From contig JBNKIW010000054.1 of the NCBI GenBank assembly GCA_050290865.1, positions 1 to 15,895 on the forward strand: 15,895 nt of DNA, read 5' to 3'. The DNA is from JARRLC01 sp050290865 (lineage in GTDB: Bacteria > Pseudomonadota > Alphaproteobacteria > Rhizobiales > Rhodomicrobiaceae). The translations under genes were made by a program, and so were the position numbers. The number at the start of each line of letters is the position of its first letter. Positions within the stretch are counted from its first letter, which is position 1. Positions 7,743-15,141 of the stretch are shown piece by piece. Under the pieces are notes generated by a model. The model worked only from the letters and a program-made list of their open reading frames with translations. It searched no databases and was not told the origin of the DNA.

Positions 7743-8744
7743 ATGAAAGCACTCATCACCGGCGCCAACGGGTTTCTGGGCCGGCACGTGGTTTGTGCAC
7801 TGCTGGTTCGGGGGGTCGAGGTTCGGGCAGTGGTCCGGCCGGCTGTGTCTGTCGAGGCGCTCGCCTGGCCCTCTTCGGTAGAGGTCTTCAGAGCAGATCT
7901 GCTTACCTCGCCCGAACTCGAACGCGCTTTCGAGGGCATCGACGTGCTAATCCATTTGGCGGCAGTGGTTTCCGCTGGCAAGAAGGCACAGTTCGATGGA
8001 ACCGTGGCGGGCACCGAGCGGCTGCTGGACGCCATGGCGACTACCGCCTGCCGGCGAATGGTGCTTTGCAGCAGTTTCGCGGTCTACGACTGCAGCTCGA
8101 CCCGGAGCATCCTTGATGAGAACGCGCCGCTGCACAAGGAGCAGGACGTCGGCATGCGGGATGGTTACACCATCTCGAAGTGGTGGCAGGAGCGGGTGTC
8201 TCGGCGCTTCGCCGAGGAGCACGGTTGGGACCTCACCGTCCTCCGGCCGGGCTTCATCTGGGGACGAGATCATGGCTACTTGGCTGCGCTCGGGCAGCGA
8301 TTGGGGCGGCATCACCTCGTCATCGGCCCGCTAAACCGGATACCAATGACCCACGTGGAGAACTGCGCCGATGTCTTCGCTACGGCGGCGACCGACCCGC
8401 GCGCTATCGGCCAGACGCTGAACGTAGTCGATGGCACCGGCGAGCGCATCTGGAGCTACCTTTCCGACCACATGCGTGGTAGCAGCCAACAGGGCTGGCG
8501 CGTGCCTATTCCCTACTGGCTCGCCCTGTGGGTGGTGCGACTGGCCTCTGTCACGGTCTTCAGGCGCGCCACCAAGCTGCCTGGCATCCTCACTCCACGT
8601 GGGATCCAATCGAGGTTCACGCCGCTTCGCTTCGAAAACCGCAGGTTGCGGGAGAAATTGGGTTGGACGCCGCCGCTCGACTACCAGCAGTGCCTGGCGC
8701 GGACGTACGGTCCGGGGGCACCCCACACGCCCCATCCACATTGA
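7743..8744 (+). CDS. NAD(P)-dependent epimerase/dehydratase (extended SDR)
   Basis: The product is 333 residues from ATG 7743, chosen because GGGAGG lies six bases upstream and the Rossmann strand MKALITGANGFLG starts at once; the frame extends further upstream without a site. It has TGANGFLG (6-13), Asp52 in the ADLL segment, HLAA (71-74), the active-site Ser in LCSSFAVYD (about 110-111), and the YTISK catalytic pair Tyr142/Lys146. All SDR catalytic residues are present. The C-terminal part (RPGFIWG, MTHVENCADV) is the substrate-binding domain of nucleotide-sugar epimerases and related 3-beta-HSD-like enzymes. A nucleotide-sugar substrate is inferred from the EPS neighbours, which lie 166 bases upstream. 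No gene is seen in that gap. Confidence 0.87.
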   Translation: MKALITGANGFLGRHVVCALLVRGVEVRAVVRPAVSVEALAWPSSVEVFRADLLTSPELERAFEGIDVLIHLAAVVSAGKKAQFDGTVAGTERLLDAMATTACRRMVLCSSFAVYDCSSTRSILDENAPLHKEQDVGMRDGYTISKWWQERVSRRFAEEHGWDLTVLRPGFIWGRDHGYLAALGQRLGRHHLVIGPLNRIPMTHVENCADVFATAATDPRAIGQTLNVVDGTGERIWSYLSDHMRGSSQQGWRVPIPYWLALWVVRLASVTVFRRATKLPGILTPRGIQSRFTPLRFENRRLREKLGWTPPLDYQQCLARTYGPGAPHTPHPH

Positions 8745-9322
8745 TGCGGCGACAGCCGACGCAAATCACCATCCGCGGATAACCAGGATCCCACTGCGCC
8801 CCTTTGTTTTTGCTAGCGAAACACCGCCGCCATCTTCACGCGCAGCGTAAGCATGCGGTGTGGGACGCGAGGAAGTAAGCATACGGCGTGGGCTGCGTAA
8901 GCGATGTTCTTAGCTCGACTTTGTACATTTTTCTCGTCGTCCCCCCTCAAGTCTCCAGAGTACCGCCAAATTTTGGCCGCGCCGTTTTATGCGCCTGCGT
9001 CCTTTCGCAACACTTTGCGGATGCCACCCCGGTCCGACAAGCGCGAGCACATCATCGCGGACGTGCTGGCTACCGAAGTACTGCTGCTCGGAGGACGCTG
9101 AGCTCCAAAAGCCGTCGCTGGCATTCGTCAGATACTGCGGCAGTTAACCTTTTATGAGCGGCCTCTCATAACGGCGCCTTCGCCCCGGCGCCCGCATGGC
9201 GTTCTCGCACCGCCTTCGCACTCTCGCCCAGATCCGCTTTCCCACCCCCAGACTCACCTCAGCGCGGATCGCGCGGAACGTCACCTCCGATTTCAGGCAC
9301 AGGTTCGTCTCCATCAGTTTCT
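8745..9322. other. Gene-poor segment between EPS locus and LysR gene
   Basis: About 580 bases without a recognisable gene. Short open frames at 8904-9101 (+, 65 codons) and 9144-9356 (-, 70 codons) have no ribosome site or known family pattern. Visible structure includes a perfect palindrome ATCCGCGGAT at 8771-8780, near-identical direct repeats at 8847-8892, and a TATGAG-CGGCCT-CTCATA hairpin at 9153-9170 followed by GGCGCC repeated at 9173-9178 and again about 14 bases on. It may be scar DNA from rearrangement. Confidence 0.5.
8847..8892 (+). repeat. Two near-identical 18-bp direct repeats, 28-bp period
   Basis: The unit GTAAGCATGCGGTGTGGG at 8847-8864 recurs at 8875-8892 with two differences (GTAAGCATACGGCGTGGG). 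A third, partial GTAAGC begins at 8897. Two and a half copies with unequal spacing do not make a CRISPR array. Confidence 0.6.
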
Positions 9323-10288
9323 TCAGCCCATCACGTCCCCGGCGTTTGGCCTCCATCTGGAGCTTATTCCGTCACATCTATGTACGGCTTCTGAACCTGC
9401 ATTTACACCCGCTCCCGCCGCTATGGGCCGCGTGGGAAAGTGATGGGTGGTAAGCGCTTCTATCACCGAGGCCTTCACGGCCTGCGTGGCGGGTGAGGCA
9501 GTGTTGCGCGGCCCGTATAATGCGATTTCCACCATCGGCAAGGCTGGCAGGCCGTGCGCGGCGTCCAGTACCTTCATAAAGGGCTGGAGCGAAATCTGGG
9601 CGAGCGCAGCAATGGCCAGCCCCTCCGACACGGCCGCCATGATGCTGGTGATGCTCGGGCTTTCATAGGCGATGCGGAAAGGCAGCTGGGCTTTGTCTAG
9701 CTGCTCCAAAACCACCGTGCGGAATGGGCATCCTGTTGAGAACAGCGCCAGTGGCAAGGGGTAACGCTCGCTCAGCATTTCGTCCGCAGCCACCCATATT
9801 AGCGGCTCGCGGCGCACCGTTGCGCCCGCATCGAACCCGGGGAGCCGCGTCACCAGTGCGAGATCGAGGTGGCCGCGATCGACCGCCGCAATAAGATCGA
9901 CCGACATGTTGCAGCACACTTCCACTTCCACGCGCGGATGCGTCACCGCCAGCCGCCGCAACATGGCGGGCAGGAAGAAGGAGACATAGTCGTCTGGCGC
10001 GCCGATCCGCACCCGTCCCGCGATGTCAAGGCCCCTGGCCCGGCCAAGCACTTCGTCGTTCAGCGTCATGATGCGCCGCGCGTGTTCCAGGATGCGCTCG
10101 CCCGCGGGGGTAAGCGTGGCGCGCTTGCGGTCGCCGATAAGCCGCGTGCCGAGCATTTCCTCCAGGCGGCGGATTTGCATGCTCACCGCCGATTGCGTGC
10201 GGTTGAGCTTCCGCGCGGCGCGGGTGAAACCGCCTTCCTCGGCGACGGCGAGAAAAGCGCGCATGCATGCAGGGTCGAGATCGATCAT
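9323..10288 (-). CDS. LysR-family transcriptional regulator
   Basis: The product is 321 residues from ATG 10288, with AGGA just upstream. Residues 5-65 form the winged helix-turn-helix: FLAVAEEGGFTRAARKLN, then RTQSAVSMQIRRLEEMLGTRLI and an RKRATLTPAGE turn. The effector-binding domain follows from about residue 90 (GRVRIGAPDDY..., DLALVTRLPG). Proteins of this family usually end near 290-300 residues. Here a Pro/Ala/Gly-rich tail of roughly 40 residues continues through the inverted repeat at 9414-9435. The tail looks unrelated to the domain and probably results from a rearrangement of the 3' end. It is transcribed away from the adjacent exporter gene across a 103-base gap, the usual layout for a LysR protein controlling its neighbour. 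The ligand is unknown. Confidence 0.9.
   Translation of the reverse strand: MIDLDPACMRAFLAVAEEGGFTRAARKLNRTQSAVSMQIRRLEEMLGTRLIGDRKRATLTPAGERILEHARRIMTLNDEVLGRARGLDIAGRVRIGAPDDYVSFFLPAMLRRLAVTHPRVEVEVCCNMSVDLIAAVDRGHLDLALVTRLPGFDAGATVRREPLIWVAADEMLSERYPLPLALFSTGCPFRTVVLEQLDKAQLPFRIAYESPSITSIMAAVSEGLAIAALAQISLQPFMKVLDAAHGLPALPMVEIALYGPRNTASPATQAVKASVIEALTTHHFPTRPIAAGAGVNAGSEAVHRCDGISSRWRPNAGDVMG
9414..9435 (-). repeat. 22-bp inverted repeat, left copy
   Basis: Plus-strand sequence begins CCCGCCGCTA and ends GGCCGCGTGG. It is the exact reverse complement of 11387-11408. Inward, similarity continues for about 12 more bases with four or five mismatches; outward it stops abruptly. It lies within the 3' end of the LysR reading frame. 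Confidence 0.85.
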
Positions 10289-10391
10289 CAAGTCCTGTGA
10301 TTGTCGTTATCAGAATTATTCGTTTCCATGATCAACCATAGAGCCGCATTCTGCCCCGCGCAACGCCAGGGCAGACTCCGAGAGGTATTCA
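10289..10391. promoter_or_regulatory. Divergent LysR/exporter control region
   Basis: A 103-base gap between divergent starts must hold both promoters and the likely LysR operator. On the minus strand TTGATC and GATAAC, 18 bases apart, are a weak promoter candidate. An interrupted palindrome GAATTATTC at 10313-10321, framed by ATCA and TGAT (10310-10333), is the best operator candidate. No clean T-N11-A LysR box was found by eye. Confidence 0.45.
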
Positions 10392-11285
10392 GTGACAGCC
10401 GCGGCCACCTTCCCAACGCCGGCGCAGCAGCGTGTGCTGCCGCTTGCGCTCATCGCGCTTGGCGGGGCGCTCACCGGGTTTTCCGGCATCCTCCTGCGCA
10501 TGAGCGAAATTGGCCCGATGGCGTCTGGTGGCTGGCGGCTGGCGATTGCAGCGCTCGCCTTCCTGCCCATGGCGATGATGGCGGGCGGTGATGCCCTGCG
10601 GCCGCGCAATCCGGCAGTCCTGGCGCTGGCGGGCCTGTTCTTCGCCTTCGACATCGGTTTCTATCATGTGTCGCTGGGTTTCACCGCGGTGGCGCATTCG
10701 ACGCTGATCGTCAATCTGGCACCCGTGGTGGCGCTGACGGCTGGCGTGGCGCTATTCGGCGAACGGCTGGGCGCGGCGAAACTGACCGGCTTGGCCGTCG
10801 CCCTCGGTGGCGCAATCGTCATGACCAGCATACGTGCCCAGAGCGGAGCAGGCAGCGGCGGGACGCTCACCGGCAACGCGCTCGCCGTGCTCAGCATGCT
10901 CGGCTACGCCGCCTATCTCATCGTGGTGAAGCACGCGCGCCGCGGCCATGGGACATTCGCCATCATGCTGTGGTCGTCGGCGTCCGCAGCGATCTGCCTG
11001 TTCGCGGGTGCAGCGGCAGCGGGCGAGACACTGGTGCCCGCGACGGTGGAAGGCTGGGCCGTTGTGATCGTCATGGGGCTGGTGACACATGTCGCGGGGC
11101 AGGGGCTGGTCGCTTTCGGGATGCGCGAGACGCCGGTCGGCCTCGGCTCCATTTTCCTGCTGACGCAGCCGCTGGTCGCGGCCATCGTCGCGTGGCCGAT
11201 GTTCGGCGAGACGCTGGGGCCGTTAGAGATTTTGGGCGCTGGGCTGGTCCTCCTCGGACTGGCACTCGCGAGCCGGTCGAATTGA
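10392..11285 (+). CDS. EamA/DMT-superfamily transporter
   Basis: A 297-residue inner-membrane protein starting at GTG 10392, with AGAGG seven bases upstream. It is made of about ten hydrophobic segments arranged as two EamA repeats. The first covers roughly residues 15-150 (LALIALGGALTGFSGILLRMSE..., ending GGAIVM). The second covers about 160-295 (ALAVLSMLGYAAYLIVVK..., ending GAGLVLLGLALAS). APVVALTAGVALFGERL and LTQPLVAAIVAWPMFGETL are the matching helix-loop motifs with the conserved GE in each half. Members export amino acids, metabolites or drugs, and some take them up; substrate cannot be read. Divergence from a LysR gene suggests effector-induced export. Length and topology are complete. 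Confidence 0.9.
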   Translation: MTAAATFPTPAQQRVLPLALIALGGALTGFSGILLRMSEIGPMASGGWRLAIAALAFLPMAMMAGGDALRPRNPAVLALAGLFFAFDIGFYHVSLGFTAVAHSTLIVNLAPVVALTAGVALFGERLGAAKLTGLAVALGGAIVMTSIRAQSGAGSGGTLTGNALAVLSMLGYAAYLIVVKHARRGHGTFAIMLWSSASAAICLFAGAAAAGETLVPATVEGWAVVIVMGLVTHVAGQGLVAFGMRETPVGLGSIFLLTQPLVAAIVAWPMFGETLGPLEILGAGLVLLGLALASRSN

Positions 11286-11298
11286 GCGGCGTTTTTTT
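11272..11298 (+). terminator. Terminator-like hairpin with T7 run at exporter stop
   Basis: A short GCCG/CGGC stem spans the exporter's stop codon with an 11-base loop, followed by G and seven T residues. The T run is convincing and the stem is weak. Confidence 0.4.
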
Positions 11299-11499
11299 CT
11301 GCGGGGCGGGGAATTCTCCCGGCCCCGGGCAGGCGCATCCTGAGTGCCCGGGACTGGAACGATCTCGCCCCTACCCCCTCATTTGTCCACGCGGCCCATA
11401 GCGGCGGGGCCGACATTTCGGTTTCGGTTCAGTCTCAATGGACCACGCATATGGAATGCTCCCGCTTCCTCGAAGGGCAGTTGTTTTCTGAACTCCCCC
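11286..11499. other. Intergenic region holding a strong hairpin and the right inverted repeat
   Basis: No gene is seen here. A perfect 8-bp inverted repeat CCCGGGCA...TGCCCGGG lies at 11324-11331 and 11345-11352 with a 13-base loop and no T run. The right copy of the 22-bp repeat follows at 11387-11408. Confidence 0.5.
11387..11408 (+). repeat. 22-bp inverted repeat, right copy
   Basis: Starts CCACGCGGCC and ends TAGCGGCGGG; it is the exact reverse complement of 9414-9435. It lies 101 bases after the exporter's stop codon, outside any gene. Confidence 0.85.
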
Positions 11500-12552
11500 C
11501 TACGCTTGCTCCCAGCGGCTCTGCGGCAGGGCCTGTTTCAACCTCTCGCTGCCGTTGTCCATTGCCGTTTGCCGTTCCGCCGCGGAAATGGGGACGAACC
11601 AAAGAATGTTGACACGGTCATCGAACTGCGGCTTGAGCGCCGGCGTTGGCGCGGCGGGATGGTCGGGCTGAAGCAAAGTAAAAGCGAAGCTGCGATTTTG
11701 CCAGGAATCGCAAGGGATTGTGTGGCCTGATCCAAGCCACGTATATCTGTCCCAGGGAAGGCCACTCTGCCCACTCATGTAACTGCCAAAACGCTTGATC
11801 GCGTCATCGGACCAGCGTGCCGGAAGGACGACGCCAAGCTCAATTCGTCGCAGCAGTTCCGGCTGCTCCGCGACCATCTCGACTACCGGCTGCGGACGCA
11901 CGGACACTCCGATCGTGATCAGCACGACGCTGTCGGGCCGCGGGATACGCAGGAGCGCCTTCGGCGGCCACTGTCCGTCGTCGATCGCGTAGTAGTTCGA
12001 ATGGCGTCCCAGTGCCTTTTCTATATCCGACAGGAGCGCTTGATGCATCGAAGGCCACGTATTGGCGTCTTCCCATTGCTGCCAATACGAGTCTGCCTGA
12101 CGAAAGCGGTCTACAATGGCGTTGTCTGTGCCCATCTCCCAAGCTACGGGGCCTTCGCCGATGCAGTCGCGGGCATAACCATGGAAGCCACTCACTCCGC
12201 TCCACGGCGGAATGATCGCGAGCAGCTCACCACCCTCGTAGAGCGCCGCACCGTTTCCTTCGGGAAGCCATAGAACGCGAAGCTGATTGCTGTCTGGCGG
12301 GGGAAGACCTTGAGGATGCCTGCAATGTGCCCTCGGATTCTTCGGAGAAACGCCGGATCTCGTGCAGGCGACGTCCAGAGAGTCAGGTGCCTGCGAGTGG
12401 TTCCGCACCCAGACAGACCGCATTCCAAAGTCGGTTCCTTGGGCGCCGAAGAGGTAGAAGAAGCACACGTCCTCATCTGCTTCGACGACTGCTTGGATAT
12501 TGCCGTTCGGTCCGATCTCTTCGAGAAGAATCGCAGCTATGACTGCCTCCAA
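11500..12552 (-). CDS. SUFU (suppressor of fused)-domain protein, N-terminus uncertain
   Basis: At least 350 residues, soluble, no signal peptide. The C-terminal 140 residues fit the SUFU family: VVLITIGVSVRPQP (209-222), RRIELGVVLPARW (235-247), YTWLGSGHTIP (270-280), and a final VNILWFVPISAAERQ (314-328) strand. The N-terminal 200 residues (CFFYLFGAQ, LYEGGELLAIIPPWSG, YARDCIGEGPVAWEMGTDN) look conserved in style but belong to no domain I recognise. Bacterial SUFU proteins are common immunity proteins in polymorphic-toxin loci, but also occur elsewhere. The frame starts at TTG 12552 with a GGAAAG site, yet coding-like sequence continues upstream to 12612 (KQAFCPTEAEPES) without ATG or GTG. 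The gene may therefore be truncated or frameshifted at its start. No toxin gene is visible. Confidence 0.72.
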   Translation of the reverse strand: MEAVIAAILLEEIGPNGNIQAVVEADEDVCFFYLFGAQGTDFGMRSVWVRNHSQAPDSLDVACTRSGVSPKNPRAHCRHPQGLPPPDSNQLRVLWLPEGNGAALYEGGELLAIIPPWSGVSGFHGYARDCIGEGPVAWEMGTDNAIVDRFRQADSYWQQWEDANTWPSMHQALLSDIEKALGRHSNYYAIDDGQWPPKALLRIPRPDSVVLITIGVSVRPQPVVEMVAEQPELLRRIELGVVLPARWSDDAIKRFGSYMSGQSGLPWDRYTWLGSGHTIPCDSWQNRSFAFTLLQPDHPAAPTPALKPQFDDRVNILWFVPISAAERQTAMDNGSERLKQALPQSRWEQA

Positions 12553-12903
12553 ATTCGCACTTTCCGGTTCTGCTTCGGTCGGGCAAAAGGCTTGCTTGAC
12601 TCGAGTGATGCGCTACCCTTCGTCGAACTGATCGCGCCCCAGAGCACCCCCGCCGCGCCGCCGAAGAATGTCACTTTCGTGTACGTCATGAAGTCATGGA
12701 TGTCGAGAAACCAGTCCTGCTCCTCGATGACGTCGACCCGCTACAGGTCGACGCCCCATGTCCAAGACTGGACCATGGAGCTTCCTTCAGCATGGCGGAA
12801 CGGTACATCACGATGGTGTCTGGCCGTGACGAGCCTCTCGTAGGTAGTTTGGTGTTGCCGCCAAGATCGTGATCGATTGGAGGAGCGCCACGAAGCGCCG
12901 TGA
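12553..12903 (-). pseudogene. Frame-disrupted coding-like remnant
   Basis: Protein-like stretches fall in three successive minus-strand frames. A first piece reads PIDHDLGGNTKLPTRG followed shortly by RPDTIVMYRSAMLKEAPW. A second reads SWTWGVDL, an amber stop, then RVDVIEEQDWFLDIHDF and TYTKVTFFGGAAGVLWGAI. A third is the KQAFCPTEAEPES stretch that runs into the SUFU frame. Residue composition looks like real protein, not antisense noise, but I recognise no family. The simplest reading is one or more broken genes fused at old deletion joints. An inverted repeat GTCGACC...GGTCGAC (12732-12752) surrounds the amber codon. Confidence 0.4.
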
Positions 12904-13792
12904 TCAAGGCGTGCCGCGCCTATCGAGGACGCCCCGGCCATCATGGGTGACGATGACTTCTGCGGGCGTCTCCAGGTCTTGCTGGTTGATGGCGACGACG
13001 CGGATGGTGTTGCGGCCTTTGGCAAGGGGGACTTTGAAACTCAGTGTGCCGGCGGTGAAGCCGGGGCCGCTCGCGGGCTGGTGCTCGGCGATCTGCACGC
13101 CGTTGACCTGGATGCGGATGAGCTTGACCGGATCAAGCGTGGCCTGAAGGTCCAGTTCGAGCTGGGCGCTGCCGCCGGTGAGCGTGGCGTTGGCGGCGGG
13201 GGAGACGATGCGGAAGCGCGGCACGGACCGCTTCAACAGGTCGCTGAGCTTGAAGCTGGTGCCGGGTGACTGGCGCACCGCCTCTTCGGCGCTGGCGATC
13301 TGGATGGCTCGCGCGACGATGTCCGGGCGGTTGAGTTCGGTGCGAAGCTGGGCGGCGGTGACGTAGTCGGCAGCGTTCTCGGGGGCGCGATTGATCTGCC
13401 AGCCGATCAACTCGACACCGGGGCCGGAGGCGGCGTAATAGCCTTGCGGCGTCCACATCACCCATTCGCCGCCGGTGCCGCGGAACAGGGTAACGAGCAA
13501 CTCGCGGGTCTTCAGGTTCCACAACCGCAGCGTCTGATCATCGGAACCCGAGACAAGGTATTTGCCATCGGGCGAGGCCGCGACGGCCCAGGACGACGTC
13601 CTCATGCCCCTTCAAGAGCGCCACTAGGCGGCCGGAGGCGAAGTCATAGAGGCGGACTTCGTTGTCGCCAGTCCCATCCCCCCCGCCGGTGTCGAGCATC
13701 GGGATGGGCGCGTTCTCCGCCGCCCGCACCACGGGCAACGCCACCAGTATCAGCCCCACAAACAGCGATGCAATGAAATGCATGGCGCCCAT
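12904..13792 (-). pseudogene. WD40-caspase family gene, deleted and frameshifted, caspase domain missing
   Basis: From ATG 13792 the frame gives a signal peptide (HFIASLFVGLILVALPVVRA) and an N-terminus ENAPIPMLDTGG. It then passes through a short GDGTGD joint into NEVRLYDFASGRLVALLKGHEDVV, a WD40-repeat end. One extra base near 13588-13598 shifts the frame; removing it continues directly as WAVAASPDGKYLVSGSDDQTLRLWNL, another WD40 repeat. After this come the linker patterns EWVMWTPQGYYAASG, ELIGWQINRAPENAADYV and PRFRIVSPAANATL, which in relatives join WD40 propellers to a C-terminal caspase (peptidase C14) domain. The frame stops at GVLDRRGTP, where relatives run into the caspase domain. 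Only one to two of the usual many repeats remain. Relatives are large proteins, so most of this gene has been lost. Confidence 0.75.
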
Positions 13793-14256
13793 GCCGTGTT
13801 CACGAAATCTCGCAAACTTGCATATCATTCCTAAGCCAGACGAAAATGTGACACGGTGGCTTCTGTTGGCAGTGCGTCTGCGAAGCATCTCGGCGCCCGG
13901 ATCGGCATAACGGCCATACTCCACACATGGGGTTCGGCCATGTGCGTCCTTTTTTGAATCACCCTGTGCAGGCTGATGCCACCTTGGCATTTCGCTATCG
14001 TTTCCGATACGCGATTGAGTTTGTGCTCCACCTGGCCAAGGTCAACTGCCCAAAAACTGACAACGCGAAACTTGGGGAGGTGCGTGACGCACTCGCTCTG
14101 TTCCGGTTGAGCCCTTGGCGCCGCCGCACGCGCACACGATCCCCAAAATGCCGTCAAGTCCAAGGCCGCCATGCGATGTTTTTCCACTGCGATATTTGAC
14201 GTTACGGGTTTACATTAATGCGCAGTAAAGATGCAGGGGCGTGGTGGAGACGGTAG
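13793..14256. other. Non-coding gap
   Basis: Open frames on both strands (for example 13927-14199 + and 13831-14187 -) lack ribosome sites and family patterns. I see no RNA gene, strong hairpin or convincing promoter. It must contain the promoter of the acyltransferase gene. Confidence 0.4.
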
Positions 14257-15006
14257 GTGCTGCTTTCATTCTGGACGTGGTTTGAGATGGGGGTCTGCGC
14301 GGTCGCTGGCTTCCTCACGCAGCTGGTACTCGGGCTTATCACCCTGCCATTTGACCGGCGCCGTCTGGTCACCGGGCGCTGTTTCCGGCTAACAGGGGTC
14401 GCCGTGGCCCGCCTGACGCCGTTCTGGCGCTTCGGTGTGCACGGCGATATTCCACCCCGTATCGAGGGCCGGACGATATTCGTATCCAACCACGAGTCGC
14501 ACGCGGACCCCTTCCTCATCTCGTTCCTTCCCTGGGAGATGAAATGGCTGGCGAAGGCATCGCTCTTCCGAATTCCGTTTGCCGGCTGGAGCATGGCGCT
14601 GGCGGGCGATATCCCGATCCACCGCGGCGACGACCGCTCCGCCAAGGACGCCATGGACCGGTGCACGCGGTGGCTTGAACGCGGCGTGCCCGTGATCATT
14701 TTCCCCGAGGGGACACGCTCGCCCGATGGCAAAATGGCCCCGTTCAAGGATGGCGCCTTCCGGCTCGCCCTCGACTGCGGCGCCCAGATCATCCCCGTCG
14801 CGGTGTGCGGGACCCGCAAGGCTCTCCCCAAGCACTCCTGGAAGTTCGGATACACCCGCGCCCTCGTGGCGGTAGGCACGCCCATTCCCACCACCGGGCG
14901 TGGCGCCGGTGACCTTGAGGCCATCAAGGCCGAGGCCCGGGCGCAGATCGAGGCACTGCGGGCGCGGATGCTCCCGCTCACCTGCGCCGGGAAGGCTTCG
15001 GAATAA
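14257..15006 (+). CDS. 1-acyl-sn-glycerol-3-phosphate acyltransferase family protein (PlsC-like)
   Basis: The product is 249 residues from GTG 14257, with GGAG seven bases upstream. An N-terminal hydrophobic segment (about 8-32) would anchor it to the inner membrane. The acyltransferase blocks appear in order: NHESHADP with the HX4D catalytic pair (His79/Asp84), then KWLAKASLFRIPFAGW, then FPEGTRSPDGKMAPFKDGAF, and last IIPVAVCGT. All active-site residues are present. The family transfers an acyl chain to lysophosphatidate or a related lipid in phospholipid synthesis. Genomes often hold several paralogues, so the exact substrate is open. It lies 135 bases before hrpB on the same strand; the two may share a transcript but no functional link is evident. 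Confidence 0.88.
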   Translation: MLLSFWTWFEMGVCAVAGFLTQLVLGLITLPFDRRRLVTGRCFRLTGVAVARLTPFWRFGVHGDIPPRIEGRTIFVSNHESHADPFLISFLPWEMKWLAKASLFRIPFAGWSMALAGDIPIHRGDDRSAKDAMDRCTRWLERGVPVIIFPEGTRSPDGKMAPFKDGAFRLALDCGAQIIPVAVCGTRKALPKHSWKFGYTRALVAVGTPIPTTGRGAGDLEAIKAEARAQIEALRARMLPLTCAGKASE

Positions 15007-15141
15007 GGCTGAAGTGGAAAGGTCGCCATCTGCGCCCAGGGCGTCAACTCGCGTAGGGGCAGGGCGCAAGCCGCCCCGAACGCCTGATGACGGGCACGGA
15101 TTACGCTTGCGAAAGGCGCGCGGCCGCCGGATACAACCGCC

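Noticed and set aside
8847..8902. CRISPR-like spacing of repeats
   Set aside because: Only two and a half units, unequal spacing, imperfect copies and no cas genes.
8904..9101. 65-codon plus-strand frame ending MPPRSDKREHIIADVLATE...
   Set aside because: The stretch faintly resembles a TetR N-terminus but is too short and lacks a helix-turn-helix, so it is not called.
10913..11416. 167-codon minus-strand frame over the exporter gene
   Set aside because: Antisense to the EamA gene with its clear membrane segments. The shared PPLWAAW peptide with the frame at 9196-9453 only reflects the 22-bp DNA repeat.
13831..14187. 118-codon minus-strand frame upstream of the WD40-caspase remnant
   Set aside because: No ribosome site, no recognisable pattern, and odd composition; treated as non-coding.
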